A stretch of 5,836 bases of DNA, from NCBI GenBank assembly GCA_030655795.1, contig JAUSPJ010000130.1, forward strand, positions 1 through 5,836, read 5' to 3'. Positions 1-5,836 of the stretch are shown here, in pieces. This DNA is from Fidelibacterota bacterium (GTDB taxonomy: Bacteria > Fidelibacterota > UBA2242). Positions within the stretch are counted from its first letter, which is position 1. Each line of letters starts with the position of its first letter. The notes under the pieces are model-generated. The model did not search any database and was not told where the DNA came from. It saw only the letters and a list, made by a program, of their open reading frames with translations. The translations under genes and the position numbers were made by a program.

Positions 1-467
1 TATCCGTTCCAGACATTGCGCCAGCTTGCAGGCTGATCGGGCCAGTATTCCGGCCAGGTATTGGGATCATCACTCATGGCGATGTAATCCTGATCTGGGT
101 TTGAAAAACCGGGCAAAGGCTGCCAGCCGAATTCAATTCCCGTCGGACCGGATTCATAATGTTCCCGGTAACCGCCTTCGACGATGTGGATCACATCGCC
201 GTTTGAAAGATTGACTTCGGCTGCAACAATCGGATAAATACCATCCATATAAGAATGTTTGCTTCCTCTGGGCCAGACACCGGAAGGCTCCTTGCCCCAC
301 CAGGCCACTTCTCCAAAATTCCAGAACAGCGTTTCTACCAGATTACCGTTATGAAGTCCCTGTTTTCGAAACTTTCGGTCACCGTGTAATTTGTCAATGT
401 TATTTTGGGCAAACGTCAGTAAAGTGCATATAATAAGTAAAAATATGCTCGCACTTATATTTCTCAT
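1..467 (-). CDS. Secreted protein of unknown function, N-terminal 155 residues (3' end cut by window edge)
   Basis: Open frame from ATG at 467-465 to the window edge, 155 codons with no stop. The first 20 residues form a Sec signal peptide (MRN, then a hydrophobic run ending LLTFA before QNN), so the mature protein is exported. The Cys at residue 14 follows LII and lacks the small residue a lipobox needs, so it is probably not a lipoprotein. The mature part is rich in Trp, Gly and Pro: AWWGKEPSGVWPRGSKHSY at about 55-73, a GGYREHY segment near 98-104, and a Trp/Asp/Pro-rich stretch at 131-150 (MSDDPNTWPEYWPD). From memory, uncharacterised secreted proteins with similar WP-x-GS-x-H motifs occur beside TonB-dependent receptors in FCB-group genomes; this was not checked. 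The start is set by a good ribosome binding site and a 4-nt ATGA overlap with the receptor stop, so the two are almost certainly cotranscribed and translationally coupled. No enzyme family can be assigned from the visible part. Confidence 0.85.
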   Translation of the reverse strand, partial: MRNISASIFLLIICTLLTFAQNNIDKLHGDRKFRKQGLHNGNLVETLFWNFGEVAWWGKEPSGVWPRGSKHSYMDGIYPIVAAEVNLSNGDVIHIVEGGYREHYESGPTGIEFGWQPLPGFSNPDQDYIAMSDDPNTWPEYWPDQPASWRNVWNG

Positions 468-3103
468 AAGTTCACCTTCAATCCAAAAATAACTTGCCGG
501 GGCGCTGTATAGTAATCCGGCCGTGTTAAATAATCTTCCAGGCTGTGAATCGGCTGTTCCGGAACATAGGTAGGAATTAAAGATGTCGCCGGGTCACCGG
601 TATCTGTAAAGACATTTACTGCATTTAGCCGATCAAAGAGGTTTTTAACCTGGATATATATAACCAAGTGTGTATTATTAATTTGAACAATATACTTTGC
701 ATTTAAATCGACATTAAAGTTATAAGGTTTACGCTCAGAGTTTTCAAAGGATGTCCGCTGATTCTGATATTCCGGTGTATAAGGTAAACCACTGCCAAGG
801 CTGGCGATGATACCGGTACTCCACTTCACAGCCGCCAAATTCAGTGAAACATTCAACGTGTGTGTCTGATCCCAGTCCAGCGGCACAGTCTGAATTTCAG
901 TTGCACGCGGCGGATCAGATTGCTGGTCATAAAATACGGCATTAGGATCGGAAGCATTTCCTTCGGCCACCTGATAGGTATAGTCCATCGCCCCGGAAAA
1001 GATTCCAATCTGACTCTGGGTTATTGACAATGTAATCCCGCGGACATTGCCATAATCACGATTGACATAACGGGCGTAGCTGTCTCCCAATATATACAAT
1101 TCATTAATTTCCGTGCCGATTAAATCACGAATATCTTTATAATACCCGGTAAGTTCCAGAACCAGACCGCGGCTGAGCATTTGCTGCAATCCTATCTGAT
1201 AAATCGTTGTTTTCATGGGTTCCAGATCGGCATTTCCCATTATAGTATTCAGACCGCCTCCCTGTACCTCAAACTCTGAGTTATAAAATAGGTACTCAAA
1301 ATTCGGTATCTGGAAAAAATGCCCGTAAGAGATATGGATCGCTCCCTGATCGGTAATTGGAAAAGACATTCCCAACCGCGGGCTCCATTGCTGCTTTGCA
1401 GTTGCTTTTATATAGGGGTCTAAGTTCTCTTTATACGTCCCTTGAGGATCACGTAAATCCTTCGGAATAACCCCATCGGGGTCGAAATAATCCCAGCGTA
1501 ATCCCAGGGACAGAATGATCCGCTGAAATTCCATTTTATCTTCCAACCATAAAGCAAATTCACGGGGTTTATGTCGATATTGATTATTGTTGACACTCTC
1601 TTCAGGGTAAATCTCGGGCAGCCAGTCGGTCGTACGGTCCAGCCTCAAACTGTATTGATGCAGCCAGAGATTGTTCAAACGATATTCCCAGCCGGCCTTC
1701 AACTCGTGGCGTCGGTTTATCTGTGAAGTAAGGTTCCATTTAAACGTATTTACCCTTGTATTTCGATAAAAATGGCTCATGTCCATGCCACCGGTATAAA
1801 AGCCGAAGCCGAGCCGCCGCAATAATTGAGGACTTACATAAGCTGCATCGAAAGGGTCGGTATGAACATAGGATTCATAGTTATTATAAAGTTGATTGAA
1901 TTTGAAAGTATAAAATGTACTCTGGCTGATGATATGGGTCAGACTCGTGGAAAACTGATAACGATCCTGATATTGATTTATAATGCCGTCAGGATTGTAT
2001 TTGAAAAGGTGGTTGTAATCTTTCCAATTACTATTGGAATAGCTGCCCTGTAGTTCAAAGTTCAAAGCGGAGAACATTTTTAACGATAGTTTCCCATTCA
2101 GGCTTATTTTTTCATTGGGATTCATTGCTTGGGGTTTTCCGTTACCGCTGCGCTGAATAGTCCAGTTGACCGGGTTGGGATCGTCGATATTAGATGAATC
2201 AGACGGCTGAAATTCAGATCGCCCGTAAAGATAGCCATCGGAAATTAATTTTCGGGCCGAGATAAAAAAGGATATCTTTGGAATAAAAACCAGTGGCCCG
2301 GTCAGGGTAAGTTCGCCACTGCGAATACCCGCGGGATCAAATTCCCGGATATTATAAAAAGGTGGATCATGGCGACTCACGTAGTCACCGGAAAAAAAAT
2401 TTGCATTGGCCCTGAAGTGCTCCGCGCCGGTCTTCGTAATAATATTGACAACCCCGGACATGGCCTGGCCGTATTCGGCGCTGAATGTCCCGCTGATTAC
2501 TTTCACTTCCTGGATTGAGCTGTTTTCGACTTCTACCGCCATGCTGCCGTTATAAGGATCGGATACCGAAATACCGTCCATCATGTATGAAACTTCACCT
2601 TGCCGACCACCCCGAAAATGGCCATTGACCACACCGGCTTGAAGATTAATGAGCTCCTGAAATTCGGTTACCGGCATTTTGTCGATTTCAGCAAATCCGA
2701 CTACCGACATTGTTGAAGTTCTGTCACGCTGGATATCCGGACGCCGCCCCAGGACAATTACCTCCCCTTCACTTTCCAAAATTGTCCGCGAAAGGCTGAA
2801 ATCCTGAATGGTAGTAAAGTCCGTATGAACCGGTACATTATTTAGTTGAATTCCTCGGTACCCGATCATGGACACATTCAGGGTATATTCACCAGGTGGA
2901 ATATTTAAAATGACATAGTGGCCGTTAAAATCCGTAGCGGCTCCCAAACTTGTTCCGGTTATGGATACATTCACTCCGATTAAGGGTTGTCCGGTTTCCG
3001 AATCGATAATATTGCCGCTGATTTTACCAGTAACCCCACCAAAGCCGACTGTCGTCACACAAATTACGATCATCAGAATATAATAAGGGCTTCTAAGATT
3101 CAT
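464..3103 (-). CDS. TonB-dependent outer-membrane receptor with N-terminal carboxypeptidase-regulatory-like domain
   Basis: Complete 879-residue protein predicted to form an outer-membrane barrel that imports a ligand using energy from TonB-ExbB-ExbD. Residues 1 to about 22 are a signal peptide. Residues about 26-106 match a CarboxypepD_reg-like beta-sandwich (GKISGNIIDSETGQPLIGVNV, then DFNGHYVILNIPPGEYTL and a GYRG turn). A possible TonB-box-like stretch, EVIVLGRRP, is at 114-122. The plug spans about 125-226, with typical MMDGISVSDPYNG at 174-186 and SAEYGQAMSGVVNIITKTG at 208-226. The remainder is rich in aromatic, alternating beta strands typical of a 22-strand barrel and ends APRQVIFGLKVNL. 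The protein is shorter than typical SusC proteins (about 1000 residues) and no SusD gene is adjacent. The ligand cannot be read from sequence; the LacI-type regulator and CBM9-like neighbour suggest a carbohydrate. The start follows only a weak GGTAAG purine stretch. The stop overlaps the next gene by 4 nt. Confidence 0.95.
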   Translation of the reverse strand: MNLRSPYYILMIVICVTTVGFGGVTGKISGNIIDSETGQPLIGVNVSITGTSLGAATDFNGHYVILNIPPGEYTLNVSMIGYRGIQLNNVPVHTDFTTIQDFSLSRTILESEGEVIVLGRRPDIQRDRTSTMSVVGFAEIDKMPVTEFQELINLQAGVVNGHFRGGRQGEVSYMMDGISVSDPYNGSMAVEVENSSIQEVKVISGTFSAEYGQAMSGVVNIITKTGAEHFRANANFFSGDYVSRHDPPFYNIREFDPAGIRSGELTLTGPLVFIPKISFFISARKLISDGYLYGRSEFQPSDSSNIDDPNPVNWTIQRSGNGKPQAMNPNEKISLNGKLSLKMFSALNFELQGSYSNSNWKDYNHLFKYNPDGIINQYQDRYQFSTSLTHIISQSTFYTFKFNQLYNNYESYVHTDPFDAAYVSPQLLRRLGFGFYTGGMDMSHFYRNTRVNTFKWNLTSQINRRHELKAGWEYRLNNLWLHQYSLRLDRTTDWLPEIYPEESVNNNQYRHKPREFALWLEDKMEFQRIILSLGLRWDYFDPDGVIPKDLRDPQGTYKENLDPYIKATAKQQWSPRLGMSFPITDQGAIHISYGHFFQIPNFEYLFYNSEFEVQGGGLNTIMGNADLEPMKTTIYQIGLQQMLSRGLVLELTGYYKDIRDLIGTEINELYILGDSYARYVNRDYGNVRGITLSITQSQIGIFSGAMDYTYQVAEGNASDPNAVFYDQQSDPPRATEIQTVPLDWDQTHTLNVSLNLAAVKWSTGIIASLGSGLPYTPEYQNQRTSFENSERKPYNFNVDLNAKYIVQINNTHLVIYIQVKNLFDRLNAVNVFTDTGDPATSLIPTYVPEQPIHSLEDYLTRPDYYTAPRQVIFGLKVNL
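472..478 (-). promoter_or_regulatory. Ribosome binding site of the gene starting at 467
   Basis: AAGGTGA lies 4 nt before the ATG at 467 and inside the last codons of the receptor gene. Together with the ATGA overlap it fixes this start and indicates translational coupling. Confidence 0.7.
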
Positions 3104-3129
3104 TTTCTTACCATATTGTAATGAAATTT

Positions 3130-3162
3130 AAGCAGCAGCTCCTAAAAAAGAAGCTGCTGCTT
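3130..3162 (-). promoter_or_regulatory. Strong intergenic stem-loop (attenuator, weak terminator or mRNA-end stabiliser)
   Basis: Between the CBM9-like gene and the receptor gene, AAGCAGCAGCTTCT pairs with AGGAGCTGCTGCTT around a TTTTT loop. The stem is 14 bp with a single G-U wobble and is compact enough to be very stable. In the direction of transcription it starts 11 nt after the upstream stop codon and is followed by AAATTTCATT, not by a run of T, so it is not a textbook intrinsic terminator. Such hairpins between operon genes often lower readthrough or protect the 3' end of the upstream message, giving more of the first protein than of the second. That role is inferred here; the stem itself is seen directly. 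Confidence 0.7.
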
Positions 3163-3173
3163 GCTATTTTCTG

Positions 3174-4949
3174 TTATTTAGATAGAACCATTTTTGAGAC
3201 CTTAGTCATTTGGTCTGCGCTTAATTTGTAGAAATAAATACCAGAGGGCGCTGATTGGCCGTCTTTGGTCATGCCGTTCCATACAACTGAATGATAACCC
3301 TGATTCATCCGGGTATTGACCAAGGTATTGACATGTTGTCCGAGGACGTTATAAATATCCAGTCTGACCTGAGTCTTTGTTGGGATCTCAAATGAGATTG
3401 CAGTCGATGGATTAAACGGATTCGGAACATTGGGGTAGAGTTTGAAGTCTGAAATTAATTGAGTTGGATTATCGTCAATCGCACTTGCATCCGGAGATAG
3501 AATCACACCCCGGTACATGAAGTATTTTTCAAAACCAGGATCAGCCCACTGAGTACCCCACCAGTTCGGTGCATAATCAGAAACACCTTCCGTAAAAGCA
3601 TCAGCGCTGGCATAATCCAAATCCCAAATACAGGCGCTCAACATAACAGTATCACCTACCTGATATCCGAAATCGGCCGTATGGACTACAATTTCAATGC
3701 TGTAACCCGCATCGGGTCCGTTAGTTTCGGTATGTGTTACTGTCCCGCTTGGTTCAAAGGAAGCGCCTTCGGCAGCGCCGGTTGGTACCGTTCCACTCAA
3801 CTCAAAGGAAATACCATCACCTTCGGTCCCGGTAAAGTACATCGCTTTGATTTCCATGCGTTCCCCGGCGGCGGGAACAGAACCATAATTCGTCATCCAA
3901 AGGAATAAGCCATCCGCTTCCCAACCCGGTGACCATTTGCAGACAGAGGCATCATTCGATTCAACACCAATATAGAGGTCAGTGCCTTTATGCATAAATT
4001 TGACAATAGCATCGCTGCGATCGGTATAGCTGTTCAGTGTGTCGCCCCATTGCATATAATAACCGCCGGTGCTTAATCCGGCATCAACACCAATCACCAC
4101 ACTTTTGGCACCGGCCCAGAAATCCTCATTCAATTGACCGTCGAGGGTAATAACGGTTTCAGTTGCATAGGCTTTCCTTGTCGGCGGATCGGCAAGTTTC
4201 AGAGTACGGAATTCACTGCCCCATTCGCTGCCCCACCACTGCTTATAATAGACACCGGTGGTTTTATATGGATCATCGGTTCCACAATAGTTATCGGGAT
4301 CAAAAATATTAATCATTACTTCGATTTCAGCGTAGGGATCAGTATAGCCGAGTTCATCAAGATGAATTACCATTTCTGCGGTATAACCGGCATCAATTTG
4401 AGTCGTGTCATTCACCACCGTGCCCGCTTTCTTAAACGCGGCACCAGAGCCGGATGTGGGATACAGTCCAGGCAATTCCAAATGAATATCCGGATCAACG
4501 CCACCCAAGTTGAAATACAATTTGTATTCAACGGCTGTCCCATTGGCATCCTTAATTTTCATGAACAGGCCATCGCCTTCCCAGCTGGTACCAAATTTAC
4601 CGACAGATTTGTCATCAGAATCCAGGGAAATATACAAATCAAGACCATCATGCATAAATTTGACATAGGTTGTCGTCGTGTCGATATAATCGCCGGTAAC
4701 TTGAACACCACCAGTCGGTGCATATTCCACATCGCCGGTAACTTTCTTGGCATTAAATACCAGGTAATCATAACGACGAGCCCAATCGATTTCATCCAAA
4801 ACACCGTCAATAACTAACGGTTTTTCCACAGAGACCACCTTAATAAAGGCAGGATCTACATGGACACCTTCTGCCAGTGTGTTAATTGAAAAGCCCACTA
4901 ACATTACCATCAAGGTAACGGCAATTGAAAACGTAACTAACTTTCTCAT
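3174..4949 (-). CDS. Secreted protein with two tandem CBM9/DOMON-like domains and a C-terminal type IX-type sorting tail
   Basis: With the start at 4949 the protein has 591 residues. Residues 1-26 are a signal peptide ending NTLA before EG. Two related beta domains follow, at about 36-252 and 259-484. Each opens with the CBM9-family signature (IDGVLDEIDWA at 47-57; LDGQLNEDFWAGA at 269-281). Each also has VKFMH-x-G-x-DLYI, a W-E-x-DGLF motif, a DAGY-x-x-E strand and a WWG-x-x-W cluster. Residues about 498-591 form a FlgD-like/Por-secretion tail (LYPNVPNPFNPST, DIYNVLGQHV, SGIYFYKL) that in FCB bacteria directs export or surface attachment. CBM9 domains in characterised proteins bind sugars, often chain ends, so surface glycan binding is the likely role. 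No catalytic domain is visible. An in-frame ATG at 4985 would add 12 residues, but it lacks a good ribosome site and those codons cover the operator, so 4949 is preferred. It is the first gene after the operator and probably the most strongly expressed. Confidence 0.88.
   Translation of the reverse strand: MRKLVTFSIAVTLMVMLVGFSINTLAEGVHVDPAFIKVVSVEKPLVIDGVLDEIDWARRYDYLVFNAKKVTGDVEYAPTGGVQVTGDYIDTTTTYVKFMHDGLDLYISLDSDDKSVGKFGTSWEGDGLFMKIKDANGTAVEYKLYFNLGGVDPDIHLELPGLYPTSGSGAAFKKAGTVVNDTTQIDAGYTAEMVIHLDELGYTDPYAEIEVMINIFDPDNYCGTDDPYKTTGVYYKQWWGSEWGSEFRTLKLADPPTRKAYATETVITLDGQLNEDFWAGAKSVVIGVDAGLSTGGYYMQWGDTLNSYTDRSDAIVKFMHKGTDLYIGVESNDASVCKWSPGWEADGLFLWMTNYGSVPAAGERMEIKAMYFTGTEGDGISFELSGTVPTGAAEGASFEPSGTVTHTETNGPDAGYSIEIVVHTADFGYQVGDTVMLSACIWDLDYASADAFTEGVSDYAPNWWGTQWADPGFEKYFMYRGVILSPDASAIDDNPTQLISDFKLYPNVPNPFNPSTAISFEIPTKTQVRLDIYNVLGQHVNTLVNTRMNQGYHSVVWNGMTKDGQSAPSGIYFYKLSADQMTKVSKMVLSK
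3498..4844 (-). repeat. Internal duplication: two CBM9-like domains, period 220 codons
   Basis: The core of domain 1 (residues 96-130, bases 4664-4560) aligns without gaps to domain 2 (residues 316-350, bases 4004-3900), with 21 of 35 residues identical and an offset of exactly 660 bases. A 16-base identical DNA stretch (atgcataaatttgaca on the plus strand) occurs at 4650-4665 and 3990-4005. The rest has diverged, so this is an old domain duplication and not a recent repeat. Confidence 0.85.
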
Positions 4950-4953
4950 TTCT

Positions 4954-4959
4954 CCTCCT
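4954..4959 (-). promoter_or_regulatory. Ribosome binding site of the CBM9-like gene
   Basis: A perfect AGGAGG, followed by AGAA and the ATG at 4949. It decides the start in favour of 4949 over the upstream in-frame ATG at 4985, and puts the signal peptide (MRKLVTF) right at the N-terminus. Confidence 0.85.
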
Positions 4960-4965
4960 AATGTT

Positions 4966-4979
4966 TGTAATCGTTTACA
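4966..4979. promoter_or_regulatory. LacI/GalR-family operator
   Basis: TGTAATCGTTTACA is a 14-bp palindrome with 6 of 7 base pairs symmetric around a central CG. It matches the general LacI-family operator pattern (TGnAAnCGnTTnCA). It lies 25-38 bp after the stop of the LacI-family gene and 17-30 bp before the ATG of the CBM9-like gene. The neighbouring repressor is the obvious candidate to bind it. If the promoter at 5014-5043 is real, the site lies roughly 30-40 bp downstream of the transcription start, where a bound repressor would block elongation or initiation. Confidence 0.8.
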
Positions 4980-5003
4980 TTTCATCTTGTTACTTTCTAT
5001 CTC

Positions 5004-5836
5004 TTATAATGTAATTATATGTCGTTTTAATTTTGCTCCACAAGATTCACGAATAATTAATTCCAGCGGAATAACTATCCGTTCGGCAACTGTCAGTTGT
5101 TCCGTTGAGTCGGAGTTTATTTTCTGTATCAGTGTTTTCCCGACCAACTGTCCCATTTTGTAGAGCGGAACCCGGACAGTCGTTAATGCAGGCGTTATAT
5201 ACTGAGAAGTGCTGATATCATCAAAACCCACGATGGCAATATCCTCGGGAACCCTTAAACCCGAGTCTTTAACGGCTTCAATGGCGCCTATTGCCATTCC
5301 ATCATTTGCTGCGAATACCGCAGTAGGACGAGGATCTTTTTGTAATAATGACAGGCACGCTTTATAACCGGAATCTTCAGTAAAATTACCTTCAACTTCC
5401 AATGTTAATGATTTATTAATCCCCCCATCATTAAGTGCTTTCAGATAACCGGCATACCGACGTTTGGAATCATAATTGTGAGGAGAACCATGAATAAACG
5501 CTATACGCCGATGTCCCAATTTAATCAGGTGCTGTGTCATCTTTATCGCACTATTAAAATTATCCAATACTACGGTCGTCATTCCCGCTTTTTCCGGAGG
5601 TACCGATATAAAAACAACCGGTGTATTATGGTTTATTGGTATGTTAAACAGTTCTTCATTTGTTAACGATGGGGCCATCATCACCAGGCCATCGACCGTC
5701 CTGCCATTTAGGAATCGTGATGCCGTTTTTAATTCTTCCTCCTCATCGTGAGCGCTGCCAATAATGATTTGAAAACCGAATTGATTGACGTAATTGCATA
5801 TACCGCGTATAATTTCTGAAAAGTAAAGACTGCTGG
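5004..5836 (-). CDS. LacI/GalR-family transcriptional repressor, ligand-binding domain (N-terminal helix-turn-helix beyond window edge)
   Basis: The frame is open from the window edge to TAA at 5006-5004, giving 276 residues. An internal Met at 5684 is not the start, because family similarity continues upstream of it (SLYFSEIIRGI at the edge, then DGLVMMAP). The family is usually about 330-345 residues, so roughly 60-70 residues are missing, including the helix-turn-helix and hinge helix. The visible part is a periplasmic-binding-protein-like sugar-sensing fold: PVVFISVPP, VVLDNFNSA, HLIKLGHRRIAFIHG, KRRYAGYLKAL, PTAVFAANDGMAIGAIEA, LRVPEDIAIVGFDDI, TPALTTVRVP and VIPLELIIRESC. The Arg pair at 125-126 and the Asp residues of ANDG and GFDD occupy positions that commonly contact the effector. 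It acts in the cytoplasm as a dimer, released from or recruited to DNA by a small sugar-type ligand. An operator of its family type lies just downstream. The specific effector cannot be inferred. Confidence 0.93.
   Translation of the reverse strand, partial: SSLYFSEIIRGICNYVNQFGFQIIIGSAHDEEEELKTASRFLNGRTVDGLVMMAPSLTNEELFNIPINHNTPVVFISVPPEKAGMTTVVLDNFNSAIKMTQHLIKLGHRRIAFIHGSPHNYDSKRRYAGYLKALNDGGINKSLTLEVEGNFTEDSGYKACLSLLQKDPRPTAVFAANDGMAIGAIEAVKDSGLRVPEDIAIVGFDDISTSQYITPALTTVRVPLYKMGQLVGKTLIQKINSDSTEQLTVAERIVIPLELIIRESCGAKLKRHIITL
5014..5043 (-). promoter_or_regulatory. Possible sigma70-type promoter inside the 3' end of the repressor gene
   Basis: A perfect -10 hexamer TATAAT (5019-5014) lies 18 bp after TTGTGG (5043-5038), a 3-of-6 match to the -35 consensus TTGACA. 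It overlaps the last codons of the LacI-family gene, so it could drive the CBM9-like gene and receptor independently of readthrough. The region is AT-rich, so a chance match is possible. Confidence 0.4.

Noticed and set aside
26..214. Plus-strand open frame of 62 codons
   Set aside because: It is antisense to the secreted-protein frame at 1-467, which has a signal peptide, ribosome site and coupled start.
3130..3173. Classical rho-independent terminator between the CBM9-like and receptor genes
   Set aside because: The stem is strong but is followed by AAATTTCATT rather than a T-run, and no convincing promoter was seen between it and the receptor start. Full termination is therefore unlikely, and it is kept as a regulatory stem-loop.
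4559..4810. Second minus-strand open frame of 83 codons inside the CBM9-like gene
   Set aside because: It is an out-of-frame overlap with the true gene and shows no independent start signal or domain.
4134..4817. Long plus-strand open frame of 227 codons
   Set aside because: It lies wholly antisense to the well-supported CBM9-like gene, has no recognisable domain or ribosome site, and is explained by the codon composition of that gene.
4947..4985. Upstream start at 4985 for the CBM9-like gene
   Set aside because: It would put MKCKRLQTLGGE ahead of a normal signal peptide. It has no good ribosome site, and its codons coincide with the operator and AGGAGG site.
4879..5163. Plus-strand open frame of 94 codons across the operator region
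   Set aside because: It is antisense to the end of the repressor gene and the start of the CBM9-like gene, has no family resemblance, and would run through the operator and promoter.
5004..5684. Complete short 226-residue repressor starting at the Met at 5684
   Set aside because: The same frame continues upstream to the window edge with clear LacI-family ligand-domain sequence, so this Met is internal and the gene is cut only by the window.

Overview
The window holds one minus-strand gene cluster, read from high to low coordinates. It looks like a sugar-responsive outer-membrane uptake or surface-binding locus of an FCB-group bacterium outside the classical Bacteroidia (Calditrichota, KSB1, Marinimicrobia or Ignavibacteriota-like). 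Three things suggest this lineage. The second gene ends in a YPN-x-PNPFNPST type secretion-sorting/FlgD-like tail. The third gene is a TonB-dependent receptor with an N-terminal carboxypeptidase-regulatory-like domain. Strong AGGAGG-type ribosome binding sites and a TATAAT -10 element are present, whereas true Bacteroidota usually lack such Shine-Dalgarno sites and use a TAnnTTTG promoter. The lineage is an inference and no phylogeny was run.

Layout in transcription order: (1) 5836-5004, a LacI/GalR-family repressor lacking its DNA-binding N-terminus because the window ends there. (2) A 54-nt gap with a near-perfect LacI-family operator (4966-4979) and a strong ribosome binding site. A plausible sigma70-type promoter lies just upstream, inside the last codons of the repressor gene. 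(3) 4949-3174, a secreted protein with two tandem CBM9/DOMON-like beta domains and a C-terminal sorting tail. (4) A 70-nt gap with a strong 14-bp stem-loop. (5) 3103-464, a complete TonB-dependent receptor. (6) 467-1, the start of a secreted protein of unrecognised function, joined to the receptor by an ATGA stop/start overlap and cut by the window edge.

The most economical reading is that the repressor senses a sugar or sugar-derived ligand and controls the downstream genes through the operator. The tandem CBM9-like protein would bind a glycan or similar ligand at the surface or outside the cell, the receptor would import it across the outer membrane with TonB energy, and the last protein would process or bind it. 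No SusD-like lipoprotein lies next to the receptor, so this is not a canonical Sus/PUL pair. The tandem CBM9-like protein occupies the place where a binding partner would be expected. No RNA genes, mobile elements, CRISPR arrays or plus-strand genes were found.
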